From the NCBI RefSeq assembly GCF_003610775.1, contig NZ_RAQO01000004.1:434001-498000 (forward strand): a stretch of DNA of 64,000 nucleotides. The letters run 5' to 3'. Shown here piece after piece: positions 26,364 to 37,000 of the stretch. Each line of letters starts with the position of its first letter. Position 1 is the stretch's first letter. Below the pieces are notes generated by a model. It was not told the origin of the DNA and did not search any database. It saw only the letters and a program-made list of their open reading frames with translations. Made by a program: the position numbers and the translations under genes. This stretch comes from Alginatibacterium sediminis. GTDB lineage: Bacteria > Pseudomonadota > Gammaproteobacteria > Enterobacterales > Celerinatantimonadaceae.

Positions 26364-28466
26364 CTACAGACTATGCCTATAGAAATGCTGATTCAAGGCT
26401 TCCAAATCGGTCACAATTAATTCTAATTGGTAAATGAGTACTTGTTGTTGTAAATGCAGTTTAGGTAACAGCTGTCGTAATTGTTTTCTGATTAGCGCTG
26501 CGGCGGCAAGATCTTTGGGCCTGTCGATAGCTTGTAGCAAAAGTTGATCTTCTAATTGTACAAAACAGTTCGAGAATTGTTCAGAAATGTCGTTTATTAA
26601 GGCCATGCTGCTTTGGTCACCAACGACACTGCGATGTACCGCCAGAGCCGATACATGAGCGTTCAAGCTATTAAAGTGACCCGATAACAAGTAAAGCCCA
26701 GTAATGTTACCTTGCTTAGTGCTTGGCTCGCGTTTCATTTTCTCGATATGATCCAAAAACACTGCAAAGGATTGCCGGGCATTAAAGCGTGCATAACGAA
26801 AACGGCGTTCTTCACTTTGGTGCTCACTGGTGTAGTGACTAAGTGTTTCAAACAAATAAACACGGTAACTAATCAGAACATTCTGACTCAAGCCCAAACT
26901 CTTTTCTTTTTGCCAATGACTCAATACGAAGCGCGCCGTAAATGCGACCAAAAAAGCACCAATCAGCGTTGCTACAATACGAACGACTAATCCTTCGCTA
27001 AATGCTATGGGATTAAGTTGCAGGCTTAGTGACACAAACAATGTGATGAAAACTACAGATAAGCCGTAACTGGCTTTGAAAAACAAGAAAAATAGCCAAG
27101 CAAATATGGGGAAAAGACACAAAATGAACCAATGCTGGGGGTCAAATATTGCTAGTACACTTGCCAATACTGCGCCAACGAGTGTACCAATAACACGTTC
27201 GGCAAGCCGCTGTTTGGTCTGACTGTAATCGGGTTTAAGAAGTAATAGAATGGTTAGCAATAACCAAAAACTCTCCTGACCAGGGTAATAAGCCACGGCA
27301 GCGTAACCAATGCCCATCAATGCTGCCATTCGCATAGAATGGTGGCTTGCTGGTTTTTTAAAATCAACCAACATGCGCAACCATTGTTTAGTTCCAAGCT
27401 TATTGAGCGGCGTAAATTCAGTGTGTTGTTCAGGAAATGTAGGCTTAGCAGCCATTAACTCGATAAGTATGGACATGTTTTGGCTTAAAAACTGATAACC
27501 ATGTAATGACTCTAAGTTCTTATGCTCAAGATATTGGTTAATTTCAGTTAGCTGTTCTTCAAGTGCCTTTCGATCGTTATCTTGTAGCGGCTGCGAACTG
27601 ATCTGATTTAGATGTCGTGCTGTGTTTACCAGTAACTGCTTCACTTGTTGATCGAGTTGGACATCAGTATTTGGATCAGGCGCTAAAAAGCTAAAATGCG
27701 AAGAACCCATACGCTCATGCAGTAATTGTGCTCGTAAAAAAGAGCTTTGTTGCTCAGACTGTTTTGCGAGTTTTCCGCGGCGTTGTTGTACATATAATAG
27801 CTGGCGTACGGTGGCTAGTTGTTCGGCAATCGCTTTATCCAATAAAGCTAACTCGTGGTTTAAGCTTGCACCGTGCCATTGTTTGTCGAATAAACGTGCT
27901 TTGCGAAGTTGGTAGCGGGCCAGTGTGCCATATAAGCTGCGCAGGCTTTGATTCAAGCTTTGAGCTGGTACAAGACTATCCCATATAAACGACAGCAAGA
28001 GATAAGCAAATGAGCCTAGGATTAAGTACAGTGGTTGTAGCCAAGGGTTCTCAAAATCGCTGTAACCAAACATTGTATACACAGCAATGATCAATGAGCA
28101 AAAGCCTATCGTTGCGTATTTAAGCCCTTTATTGCCAAGCATAACAAATAGGTAACTTGAGCCAACAAGCCCAATATAGAATAAAGTAGGATAGGGGAAC
28201 AGCAAGGTAACACTTAGGCTTGCTAAGGCAAAACAGAAGGTTTGCAGTAACAGCGTTTGCCACCGTCGTTGATAAAAGTCGTTATTTTCAGATAGCCCAG
28301 CGGCTATCACACCTAAGCATGAGCTTAGGGCCAAATGTAAATTGTCTACCCCTGCTTGATTTGCAAACAACTGCGTTGCTAACAGTATAACTGCAACTAA
28401 TAATGCAGCTTTAGCCGCGATGCCCCATTGCATTAGGCTGGTATCTATTTTGGTTACACTCAGCAA
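26364..28466 (-). CDS. FUSC-family inner-membrane protein, YccS/YhfK type
   Basis: This 700-residue protein shows the two-block layout of the YccS/YhfK family: an N-terminal membrane block of about six helices (20-165), a cytoplasmic helical region (~170-360), a second membrane block (LLTILLLLKPDYSQTKQRLAER signature, ~375-505), and a helical C-terminus. The LKPD...T..R.....GT segment is typical of FUSC proteins, which are putative effluxers related to plant aluminium/aromatic-acid channels. E. coli yccS lies near this same chromosomal region. The TTG start (28466) has GAGG and TAGG upstream; ATG 28433 is an alternative. Substrate unknown. Confidence 0.85.
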   Translation of the reverse strand: MLSVTKIDTSLMQWGIAAKAALLVAVILLATQLFANQAGVDNLHLALSSCLGVIAAGLSENNDFYQRRWQTLLLQTFCFALASLSVTLLFPYPTLFYIGLVGSSYLFVMLGNKGLKYATIGFCSLIIAVYTMFGYSDFENPWLQPLYLILGSFAYLLLSFIWDSLVPAQSLNQSLRSLYGTLARYQLRKARLFDKQWHGASLNHELALLDKAIAEQLATVRQLLYVQQRRGKLAKQSEQQSSFLRAQLLHERMGSSHFSFLAPDPNTDVQLDQQVKQLLVNTARHLNQISSQPLQDNDRKALEEQLTEINQYLEHKNLESLHGYQFLSQNMSILIELMAAKPTFPEQHTEFTPLNKLGTKQWLRMLVDFKKPASHHSMRMAALMGIGYAAVAYYPGQESFWLLLTILLLLKPDYSQTKQRLAERVIGTLVGAVLASVLAIFDPQHWFILCLFPIFAWLFFLFFKASYGLSVVFITLFVSLSLQLNPIAFSEGLVVRIVATLIGAFLVAFTARFVLSHWQKEKSLGLSQNVLISYRVYLFETLSHYTSEHQSEERRFRYARFNARQSFAVFLDHIEKMKREPSTKQGNITGLYLLSGHFNSLNAHVSALAVHRSVVGDQSSMALINDISEQFSNCFVQLEDQLLLQAIDRPKDLAAAALIRKQLRQLLPKLHLQQQVLIYQLELIVTDLEALNQHFYRHSL

Positions 28467-28485
28467 TGCCTAAACCTCTGCCAAA

Positions 28486-28511
28486 AAAAAAGCTCCAAAA
28501 AGGAGCTTTTT
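28486..28511 (-). terminator. Terminator after yccA
   Basis: AAAAAGCTCC and GGAGCTTTTT form a stem around AAAA. On the minus strand it follows the yccA stop codon by about 20 bases; T-runs on both sides are possible, but only yccA is appropriately placed. Confidence 0.8.
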
Positions 28512-28530
28512 GATTCATGTTGACTAAATG

Positions 28531-29187
28531 CTAGTCTCTTGCTGCCATCAACAAGTTGATTAGGCTCAAGAAAATATTATAAAGCGACACGAAAATAGAC
28601 ACTGTGGCAGAAATATAGTTGGTTTCGCCGCCGTGAATAATTGCGCTGGTTTGCATCAGGATTGCGCCTGCTGAAAACAGAATAAACAAACCACTCATGG
28701 CCAAGTTTAACACTGGCATTTGTAAGAATAGGTTAGCAATAAAGCCAACTACGATGACTACAAAACCTGCTGTCATCATGCCGCCTAGGAAAGACATATC
28801 TTTCTTAGTTGTCAGTACGTAGCCAGACAAAGCAAAGAATGTTAATGCTGTTCCGCCAAGTGCCGTGATTAAAATGTCACTGCCGCCAGTACTTACCAAA
28901 AGGTTAATGATAGGCCCTAAGGTGTATCCCATAAATCCGGTTAACGCGAATACCGACACCAAACCCATGCTTGAATTTTTGGTTTTTTCTACCGCAAACA
29001 ATAGCCCATAGAAGCCGACTAGCGTTATGATTAAGCCTGGTGGTGGAAGCGCTAGCATTGCAGCAACTGATGCAATAATCGCAGAGAACGCAATGGTAAG
29101 TGATAGCAGCCAATAGGTATTACGTAGTACCTTGTTGGTTGCGAGCTGGTTGACTGATGAATAGTCGAGGCTCTGTTGTTGATTCAT
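28531..29187 (-). CDS. yccA: Bax inhibitor-1 family membrane protein YccA
   Basis: This 218-residue protein has seven predicted membrane helices and is nearly the same length as E. coli YccA (219), a substrate and modulator of the FtsH protease. Features are NKVLRNTYWLLSLTI at the start, GFMGYTLGPIINLL, and a final hydrophobic hairpin ending in LINLLMAARD, with Asp residues as in the proton/calcium-sensing BI-1 fold. ATG 29187 is preceded by GGAGC; the earlier in-frame TTG/ATG codons lack better signals. It has its own terminator downstream. Confidence 0.92.
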   Translation of the reverse strand: MNQQQSLDYSSVNQLATNKVLRNTYWLLSLTIAFSAIIASVAAMLALPPPGLIITLVGFYGLLFAVEKTKNSSMGLVSVFALTGFMGYTLGPIINLLVSTGGSDILITALGGTALTFFALSGYVLTTKKDMSFLGGMMTAGFVVIVVGFIANLFLQMPVLNLAMSGLFILFSAGAILMQTSAIIHGGETNYISATVSIFVSLYNIFLSLINLLMAARD

Positions 29188-29413
29188 TTGAAGCTCCATC
29201 AAAAGGTGGTAGAAACTAAAATCAGTATAACGGATTAAATGTGATCCGAATATTACAGACTACAAAATATGTTAGTTAGCTGTAAACTACACTGCTTGAA
29301 TATATATAGGGTTTCATAGTTACAATTACAAGCGTTTTGCATGCAATAAATGTGTATTTTGCGAATCTTTACAAATCATTGGTCTCAAAACTTTGTTTTA
29401 TAGGAAATTATAG

Positions 29414-29800
29414 ATGTGGATATCGATATTGGCGATCAGTGTGGGAGCCTCTTTAGGTGCAACTACGCGCTGGGGTTTAGGCAACTTACTCAACTCAATG
29501 TTTCCTACTATCCCACCCGGTACCCTTATCGCTAACTTGATTGGGGGTTATCTGATTGGAGTTGCCATGACGATATTTAGCGATATTCCCAACCTAGCTC
29601 CAGAAATTAGACTTTTAGTAATAACAGGGTTTTTGGGCGGTTTAACCACATTCTCATCCTTCTCCGCTGAAATGAGTGCTTTAATCCAGCAAGGCCGCTA
29701 CGCATGGGCAATGGGCGGGGTGGCGATGCACACCTTTGGATCTATCAGTATGACTATTTTGGGTATCTTTACTGTTAACAGTTTGCGACAACTAAGCTAG
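29414..29800 (+). CDS. crcB: Fluoride channel FluC/CrcB
   Basis: This 128-residue membrane protein has four helices and assembles as a dual-topology dimer exporting fluoride. Characteristic elements are [30 protein letters not shown] with the conserved Asn, and [16 protein letters not shown] containing the Phe-box and the Thr/Ser polar track. AGGAAA precedes the ATG. I looked for a fluoride riboswitch in the 211 bases upstream and saw none. Confidence 0.95.
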   Translation: MWISILAISVGASLGATTRWGLGNLLNSMFPTIPPGTLIANLIGGYLIGVAMTIFSDIPNLAPEIRLLVITGFLGGLTTFSSFSAEMSALIQQGRYAWAMGGVAMHTFGSISMTILGIFTVNSLRQLS

Positions 29801-29917
29801 TTATCGTGTGAAATGAGCAAATATCGAGCACTTAAACAGTTTTGTGTGCGTTTGCTTAAAATGCCAGCAGGCAAAGGTTTACAAGCGACAGGCACATCGT
29901 TATTATTCGTCTCGCTC

Positions 29918-30008
29918 GGAGAGATGGCAGAGTGGTCGAATGCACCGGTCTTGAAAACCGGCATGGGTTTATAGCCCATCTAGGGTTCAAATCCCTATCT
30001 CTCCGCCA
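29918..30008 (+). tRNA. tRNA-Ser (anticodon TGA)
   Basis: A 91-base class II tRNA with CCA encoded. The acceptor arms GGAGAGA/TCTCTCC pair perfectly, the anticodon stem CCGGT/ACCGG encloses loop CTTGAAA giving anticodon TGA, there is a long variable arm (CATGGGTTTATAGCCCAT) as expected for Ser, and the T arm is AGGGTTCAAATCCCT. A terminator follows. Its 3' side borders the accessory region, a common integration point for islands. Confidence 0.97.
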
Positions 30009-30019
30009 TATTAAGAATT

Positions 30020-30046
30020 AAACCGCTGATTTATCAGCGGTTTTTT
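30020..30046 (+). terminator. Terminator after tRNA-Ser
   Basis: AAACCGCTGA pairs with TCAGCGGTTT around a four-base loop, followed by a T-run, 11 bases after the tRNA. Confidence 0.9.
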
Positions 30047-30281
30047 CGTTTCTGGAGCTCAAAATCGCCCAATACTAAAAGGTGATACAAATGTATCTTT
30101 TGAGTCTGCCCAACAGCGTGTCCTACACACGTATATCTACCCCGTACACATTACGTAACGTTGGTTATCCGAATGAAATTCGATTATCACTGTTTACCCG
30201 TCATCCAAAAATTGCGACTGGAATTCCCAGATCTTGCCAACACCCGTAAGCCGCAGAATATAACTTCCCTTACAGCTGTTT

Positions 30282-30390
30282 ATGGGCAAAGAAGAACCTT
30301 CTATCCACGAGTTTATAACCGAAGGTAAAGCAGTCCATCGAACGCGGCTTTAGGATTGAAGAAGTCGCTAAGCGCTTAGGAACTCGGTGA
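30282..30390 (+). pseudogene. Decayed IS3-family transposase OrfA N-terminal fragment
   Basis: ATG 30282 opens MGKEEPSIHEFITE. After a one-base shift the text continues VKQSIERGFRIEEVAKRLGT and then meets a TGA at 30388-30390. The combined reading resembles the N-terminal helix-turn-helix of IS3-type OrfA (EF..E.VKQ..ERG....EVA.RLG). The rest of the transposase is missing. The recognition is by eye on a short fragment, so moderate. It sits 270 bases after tRNA-Ser and supports past mobile-element activity there. Confidence 0.5.
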
Positions 30391-30506
30391 GTTCCTTGTT
30401 TCATTGCTGAAGGTAATCTGATGGTAAAACGAAGCGCGTTCAACAAAGGTGAAGGATTCCAAAGCTTCGGTTAGCGCTTTTGACCGTGTAAATTTTTTTG
30501 CATTCT

Positions 30507-30653
30507 ATGCTACAACTATTATTCAAAGCCATGCAAGGTGAGCGTTTAAAAGCGGAATAGATAAGTGAAGACGGTAAAACAGTTGAAAACCAAAACGTAT
30601 TTAGCCTAAACAAAGTAGTACTAGACTTATGTGCGCAAACTCGTATGAATTGA
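30507..30653 (+). pseudogene. Possible decayed gene tail with an in-frame stop
   Basis: One frame reads MLQLLFKAMQGERLKAE, then TAG, then continues ISEDGKTVENQNVFSLNK to a TGA at 30651. The amino-acid composition is protein-like on both sides of the stop, so this may be a remnant of a broken gene. No family recognised. Together with the IS3 fragment it makes the 984-base gap (30047-31030) look like degraded DNA followed by a regulatory region. Confidence 0.3.
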
Positions 30654-30721
30654 ATCTAAATTTATTATAGAAGGTTGATATTTAGTTACTTTTTACATAA
30701 CGCTATTGGTGTGTGTAAATG

Positions 30722-30735
30722 ATGGTGAACACCAT
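30722..30735. promoter_or_regulatory. 14-base palindrome upstream of the giant-gene operon
   Basis: ATGGTG-AA-CACCAT: six-base arms pair perfectly around two bases, about 300 bases before the first giant gene. A candidate operator; no regulator assigned. Confidence 0.3.
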
Positions 30736-30851
30736 TTATAAGGTAACTGTAGCGCGTAGGGGGTTAATCTTTGCTTATTATCCATGGGCTAACTAAGGTT
30801 TTTTAGTTATAGGGGAACTAACACCTAGTTCTCATCTTAATGTATAGAAAA

Positions 30852-30905
30852 TTGAGAAAGTTTCTATTTAAATTGCGTATCAACCTTGTTACGCAATTTT
30901 CTCAA
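30852..30905 (+). promoter_or_regulatory. Long two-part stem-loop in the leader of the giant-gene operon
   Basis: The inner arms AAATTGCGTA (30870-30879) and TACGCAATTT (30890-30899) pair perfectly over ten bases. Further out, TTGAGAA (from 30852) can pair with TTCTCAA (ending 30905) across a bulge. The right arm carries TTTT, so it could work as a terminator/attenuator for read-through or as an mRNA leader element. It ends 125 bases before the ATG of the first giant gene. Confidence 0.5.
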
Positions 30906-31030
30906 CGCTCTGTTTGTGAAGCCGTATACAATTTGATTAATTTGCTGTCAGTTTTTTTGTAGTACACATGCCTTATTAAGATTTTTTCCTCTAGTTCCGA
31001 TTTATTGATGAAGAAGAAAAGGGATTTAGC

Positions 31031-34000
31031 ATGGCGTTCACTCTTGGTATTCCGCTTGTCGAACTATTTGAATCAAGTGCTCAGCAAACTTCAGCATTGC
31101 CAGCAAACGTACAAGCGTTTGTTAATCGCTTCTCTGTAATAAATCATACAAGCACAAGTTCTAATAGTGCCATATTTCACCATGGTTTAGTCCAACCATT
31201 GCGCGATGTTATTAATCAATCGGTAGATGACTTAAAGTTGGGTGATAACATATTAAAGCTACCCGGGATTGATACAGGAGTTGCATTCCAGCTTTCGTTC
31301 GGTCGAGAACAAACCATTGATGACTTAGAACCTGCATCGACTAACTGGCGCTTAGATCTAGTCTTAGAATCCTTTGAACTGGTTTTACCCTTTCTTTACC
31401 CAGCTATTTATGTCCCAGACGAAGGGACTAATCCTCGTCATTTAAAGCCGGACCCTAATCGCTCAAGAGTGAGTATCAGTGGCTCGGTGGTACTTAGAAT
31501 TGAAAAACCTAGCCAGAACAGTGGCGTAATTGTTCGTTTAGTCGATAAACCTGATCCACTTGATCCCTTCGCCCAAACAGGTTTTGTCGCTCGGGTGGCC
31601 TTTAGTCCGCCGCATTTCTTTATTAAAGGTTCAGAGTTTGGTTTTACCATTATCGATGTACTCTACGATCGTTCTGAGCAACATACTCCGGCAGAGATAG
31701 TCGAACGGGGACAAAATAATAGCTGGATGGGTTTCTTAATAAACGAAGCCACGTTTTATGCACCGCGCGGCTGCCCAATAATTGGAGACTTATCCGCAGG
31801 TGTCCGCGATTTTATAATTGGGGAACCCTTAGGTTTTCAAGGTGAGTTTGAACTTCAGTTTGGTCGTACAAATATTGAACCCGATAAATTCTTGTTTGAA
31901 CAAACCCTCGATGGTGTCGTAAACACACTAACGATAGATGAAGAGAACAAAACGTTTATTGTCACGATGATAGGGGCACAAAACCAAAGCATTGCTATTG
32001 CTGCCGGGATAAATCCAAACGGCCTTCCTAAAGTTCTAAGTGATGGAACAAGCCAAGATTGGAGCGCACAGTGGAAATGGCCAGAATCGAAAGTTGAGGA
32101 TTCGAGTAGCTCACGCGGTAACATCAGACATGGGGAAACCTTAACCGTTATCCCTTATGAGCACATAGAAAAAGATGGGGTGACGGTCAGCAAGACTTTG
32201 CCTGAATTGAAATTTAGGTTTGTAGTCACAGGCAGTGCTCCAAACATTAATGCGCAGCATGGCGGTTCCATTTTCACCAACGCACTGCACATTAGTGGTT
32301 CAATATCAGATATAGAATCTTTAACACTTATCGCCGTGTCTAATCCGCCATCACTTGATAGTTCTAGTACATTTTCATGGTCGATTGAAGGTCAGCCCGA
32401 TACCGTCTCTGGTGTGAATTACACCCCAGTACTAAACGATTTACAAGGGCAGCAAATCCTAACACTTGAGCAAGTTTTACCCGAAACAGATGGAAAGCCA
32501 GATAAACGCTATACCCGAATTGTATTAGAGATCAGCACCCACGAGCAATTATTCATTGGCTGCGAAACCGGAGTATTTAAAGCCAGTGATGCAAGTACAG
32601 CTTTAGCCCTTACGTCAGTAGAAAATTCCTATAATCTAAGTGATTTTCACGCTCAAGGTAAATTTCATACGTGTCTATCGTTTGCAGATATTAGTCAAAA
32701 CGCTCCGTTTGTCATCGTTCCCAAAGACGTACTCGCTAAAGTTGTTATCGCGCCCGAAGTCATCCCAGTTTTACCCACAGATCGACATGTACAATTGTTA
32801 ATGGAGTTTGAGTCTGACGATGAATATGCCTGGGGAGAAAAAAAACCAAAAGAAATTGTCGCTAGCCGTCGTTTAACATCCCAAGTTTTGACACAAGAAC
32901 TACACGCATGGGCAGCTAAGTATCCCGATGCAGATTTTTTAATTGTCGGTCGTTGTGATGACCTTGGAGGGCAAAGCTTAAACGAATCGCTTGCGCAGGA
33001 ACGCGCAAAGAAAGCTAGAGACATGTTACAAACACTGGAGTCTAGCGATATTCAAAATAGAATTTTTTGGCGAGGTGAGCAAAACACATGGGATTCACCA
33101 ACTGACCTTAATAGTGATGCAAACACCCTTGAAGCAAGCCTAAAAGCAGACAACTTAGTTTTAGCAATTGAAACAGACGATGAAGTTCCGATTAGTGCAG
33201 CCAATGGCTGGTTAATAAAAAACATTCATGAGCAACACAATGTTTGGCCAAATACTCGAGCTGCAGGGCAGTCTTTTTCGATAAACACTGCAGAAAACGG
33301 AAGTATTAATCTTGAGCGTGAACGGGCTCGGTTTCGCCGGGTTGATATCTACGCTGTTGGTGGTACGCCGGTTCCTGAAAGCACAGAGATTCCAGATGAT
33401 GACATTTCCTTAGACCCACAGCTGCGCAGGTCTTTGGTTCCTAACAGCGCAAAAGATATTGTGCCTACGCCTAGCTCCAGCCCTGATATTGACTATAGAG
33501 TTAAATTAAAATTTGTGTGGGATAGTCCGTCCGTAGCAAGTTTTGCCGATGCAATCCCAACCTTAGCTGAGTTTGAGCTTGTCCTCGGTGAGCAAGAACC
33601 CGACATGATGTTAAACGGAAAAGAAGTCGAGTTTAGTCGCGAAGTCTTCACCATCATGGGCCAATGGCTTCATGATGCTCGAACAGGATATACCCAATTA
33701 ACTATAGGGCTTGCTACTGATGGTGATCCCGATGGTTTGTTTGATATCAAAAACGATGAGCTCACCGCGGCAATGGCATTTGGCCCCATGTTATTATCTG
33801 GTGTTGACTTAGAAAATGACATGTATAGCGGTGGAGCGCGTATCGCTGCACTTGCTGGCTTAACGGTCTTCGCCAAACACTTATTTGCTCCCGAATCACG
33901 AACTATTGTTACTGCAATTTCACTGCAAACCGCAATTAAGTCTTTTACATTTTCAGCTTTCGTTGATGCGGCGCAGTATAAAGTCATTGTTGATTACATC

Positions 34001-37000
34001 AGCGAGCTGCATGTTAACGCCCCTGTACTTGGATTGAAAACCAGCGAAGGTAAACCGGTCAAAATACTTTACAAAAAGGTAGGTTTTGCTGTCGATGTGG
34101 GAAATCAGGGACTCGAAAATGTAGCTCTTATCTATGATTCCACAAGCATGGAAATATTAGATCCCGGAAAGTGGGAAATAGATGGTGTGCTTGGAGAATT
34201 GCTACGAATTACCGAAGTTGCAATGGGTCGCGGCTCTGTCTGGGTTGAAGCTACCTTAGCAATAGGGATTGAAATCGGTGTTATCGAGATTACAGAAGCA
34301 ACGCTGCGACTGGTGTACAAGGATGAGAAACTCACTGAGCTCCCAAGTTTTGAGCTAAGGGGGTTTGCTCTAAAACTTGATATCCCAAATACCATTAAAG
34401 GCGAGGGCAGGTTACGGATTGAGGATGGCGGGGTCATTCGAGCCGGTATAGAGTGCAGCATTATTCCGGTTGGACTTGCAGCAAATGCTGCCTTAGCAAT
34501 GTCTAATCAAAGCGATCCTCATCCCTATATGTTCTTCAATCTTTCACTTGGCGTTCAATTTGCGACACCGATGCCTTTAGGACAATCTGGTGCAGCTATA
34601 TACGGTTTCAAGGGTTTGTTTACCATGAATGGAGAACGCGCCATAACAGACAGCCCCGATGCTGTCAGGCGTGAACTCGAGTGGTATAACAAGAATCCAG
34701 AATCAAAATATAACCCCAAACTAGGCCAATATGCCTTGGGGGTTGGCGTTGTTATCGGTACCACCCCAGATGTAAGTTTTTGCTTTAGCGCAGAAGGAAT
34801 GCTGGTAGTAGGATTTCCTGATCCAGAAGTTATTTTTGGTGTTCGGGTAAAACTTCTAGAAATTCCTAATTTAGTGGCCAAAGACAAAGGAGATAGTAGC
34901 TCGGCCACTATCACCGGGCTTGTTGTTATTGATGATACAGCCGTAACCGTTGCGGTCGCCGGTCAGTACAACATTCCAAAAATTCTGGATGTGAATATAC
35001 CTTTTGGAGCCTACTTCCCATACCCAAGTACAAATAAAAAGGTATATATTCGCCTTGGAGCGGATAACCAACATGAACGTTATGGAGACCCCATTACTCT
35101 GATCTTGCTACCCGGTACGCTCGATATAAAAGCGTGGGCTTTTCTAATGATTGAGCAAGAGGGCTTAGATGATCTTGGCGGAAATCCCGAGTTTTGTTTT
35201 GATGGTTTCGCTGTAGGTTTTGGCGCTGGAGCCGCTGTTAAGTGGAGCGCCGGACCCATTGTTTTGCGCGCATCTATAGAGCTATTAGTTGGTTTAGGAA
35301 CCAATCCATTAATTCTAAGGGGCGGTATATTTGTTGATGGCGAGTTGTCCTTAGTGGTGGTTAGCGTATCTGCGCGCGGAAAAATTGAGATTGAGTTTAG
35401 AGAGTTTATTGACGCTAACAATAACAAGACACACAAAATGCGTTTAGACGGAAGCTTTTGCGGCAAAGTAGACATGTTCTTCTTTAGTCTTGAGGGTTGT
35501 GTAGCAATCTCGCTTGGGGATAGCTTTGATTTAGATGCTCCAGCGCCTATTAGCCCAGTGGCTGCTGTTTCATTGCTTGATCGAAAAGACCAAGTTATGG
35601 GCGAAATGACCAAGAGTACACCTCAGAAAAATCCGATAATCCTCGCACCCGATCCTCAAACGGGCAACACCGCAAGCCCTGCTCAAAACAATACCGTCTG
35701 GCCTGATACCGTTCCCCTGATTCAGTTTACACATTATATAGAGAACGCCTTGCCTAGCTCTTGTATATTCCAGCCTGAAACGACGCCCGTTTCAACAACA
35801 TGGTTTGGCTCAAGTGAATTAAAATATACCTATAGATTAGACAATATTATATTGCGTAAGCGTCACTCAGATGGAAGCAAAACAAACTTTACGCAAGTCC
35901 AGCATTCTACGTGGAATAGTAAACACAGTAGTCGTATAGGCGATTCCTCAGGACCCGATGACCAAGACACTAACGCTACTATTAATCCAGTTCATTCTGA
36001 GCACGAAGGACCTAGTCTTAAGCTACTTGATTGGAACGCGTTTGCATGGACACTTAATCTTGATAATGGCGGAGAAGATTTAGCTGGAGACCCCGTAACT
36101 ACCATAGATGATCTCTGTAATCCCAAAACTAAAAAGCCCAAATTTCAATGCCTATTTGGACAAGATGCACTGCATACCGGTCTTTACGCAGTATTAATAC
36201 ACATGCAAAACCCTGTATGCGGGCCTTATCGCCGTCGTTTCGATGTAGAGGGAAAATCCTTCCTTGAGCAAGCAACAAACCCAGTAACGGGGAATGCGCT
36301 ACTCAATCTTGTAAACTTATTTGGCGCGACCATCATTCCAGGAGAAGTGACGCAGTTGCCCTTTGCTTTTTCGCATTCTCAAAGTTTAGTGTTGTCAAAA
36401 GGCTATCAACTTCCTTATGTTCGTTTACAACAAAAACAGCAGCTTATCGAGCAGTCTTTGCCCTTCATGGCTAACTATAGCAAGGCCTTGTTTAAGCCAA
36501 CATTAACCCTATTGGTTTGCAACTTATCTAAACCGAATACCGACAAGCCCGAAAACGAAAATAATGGCAAGTGTTTACATTTCAACCGGGTCAAACCTAG
36601 TCTGTCAAAAAGACCAAAATTTAAAACTGAAGGCTATACCTTTACTTGCATCGACCCAAATACAACGATGAGCTTTACAGATCTGATTGATCAAAACACC
36701 AGTCCAGCTCGCAGAGGACGCGATAGTCGGGCGGAAGTACGCTTCCCAAGCTCTGGAATCATTATAGTGCTGCCAGAAACTGCCTCTCGCGTAGAACTCA
36801 GTATTATGTTGTTTAACGCAGCTGCGGTAACAGTCTCAGCAATTGATGAGCAAGGACGTAAACTTGATAGCGATCAAGTAGCAAACATACAAAATAGCTT
36901 GCTCAGTTTATCCGTAGAAGGCAGTGCTATTAGCCGCATCATACTAGAAGGGGGCGCATCTGAAGCAATATTGGCAAAGATTTGTTTCCAAAGTATTGCC

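Noticed and set aside
29203-29413. Possible fluoride riboswitch upstream of crcB
   Set aside because: The conserved GG.GAUGG...CC core was not found.
30747-30758. Sequence CTGTAGCGCG before the giant operon, resembling an ops/RfaH element
   Set aside because: Only about 8 of 12 positions fit GGCGGTAGCGTG and the leading GGCGG is missing, so I do not call an RfaH site despite the long operon.
35080-35613. Long antisense frames within the first giant gene (also 34555-34914, 33670-33987)
   Set aside because: They lie entirely opposite a well-supported long gene, lack ribosome binding sites and look like frame shadows.
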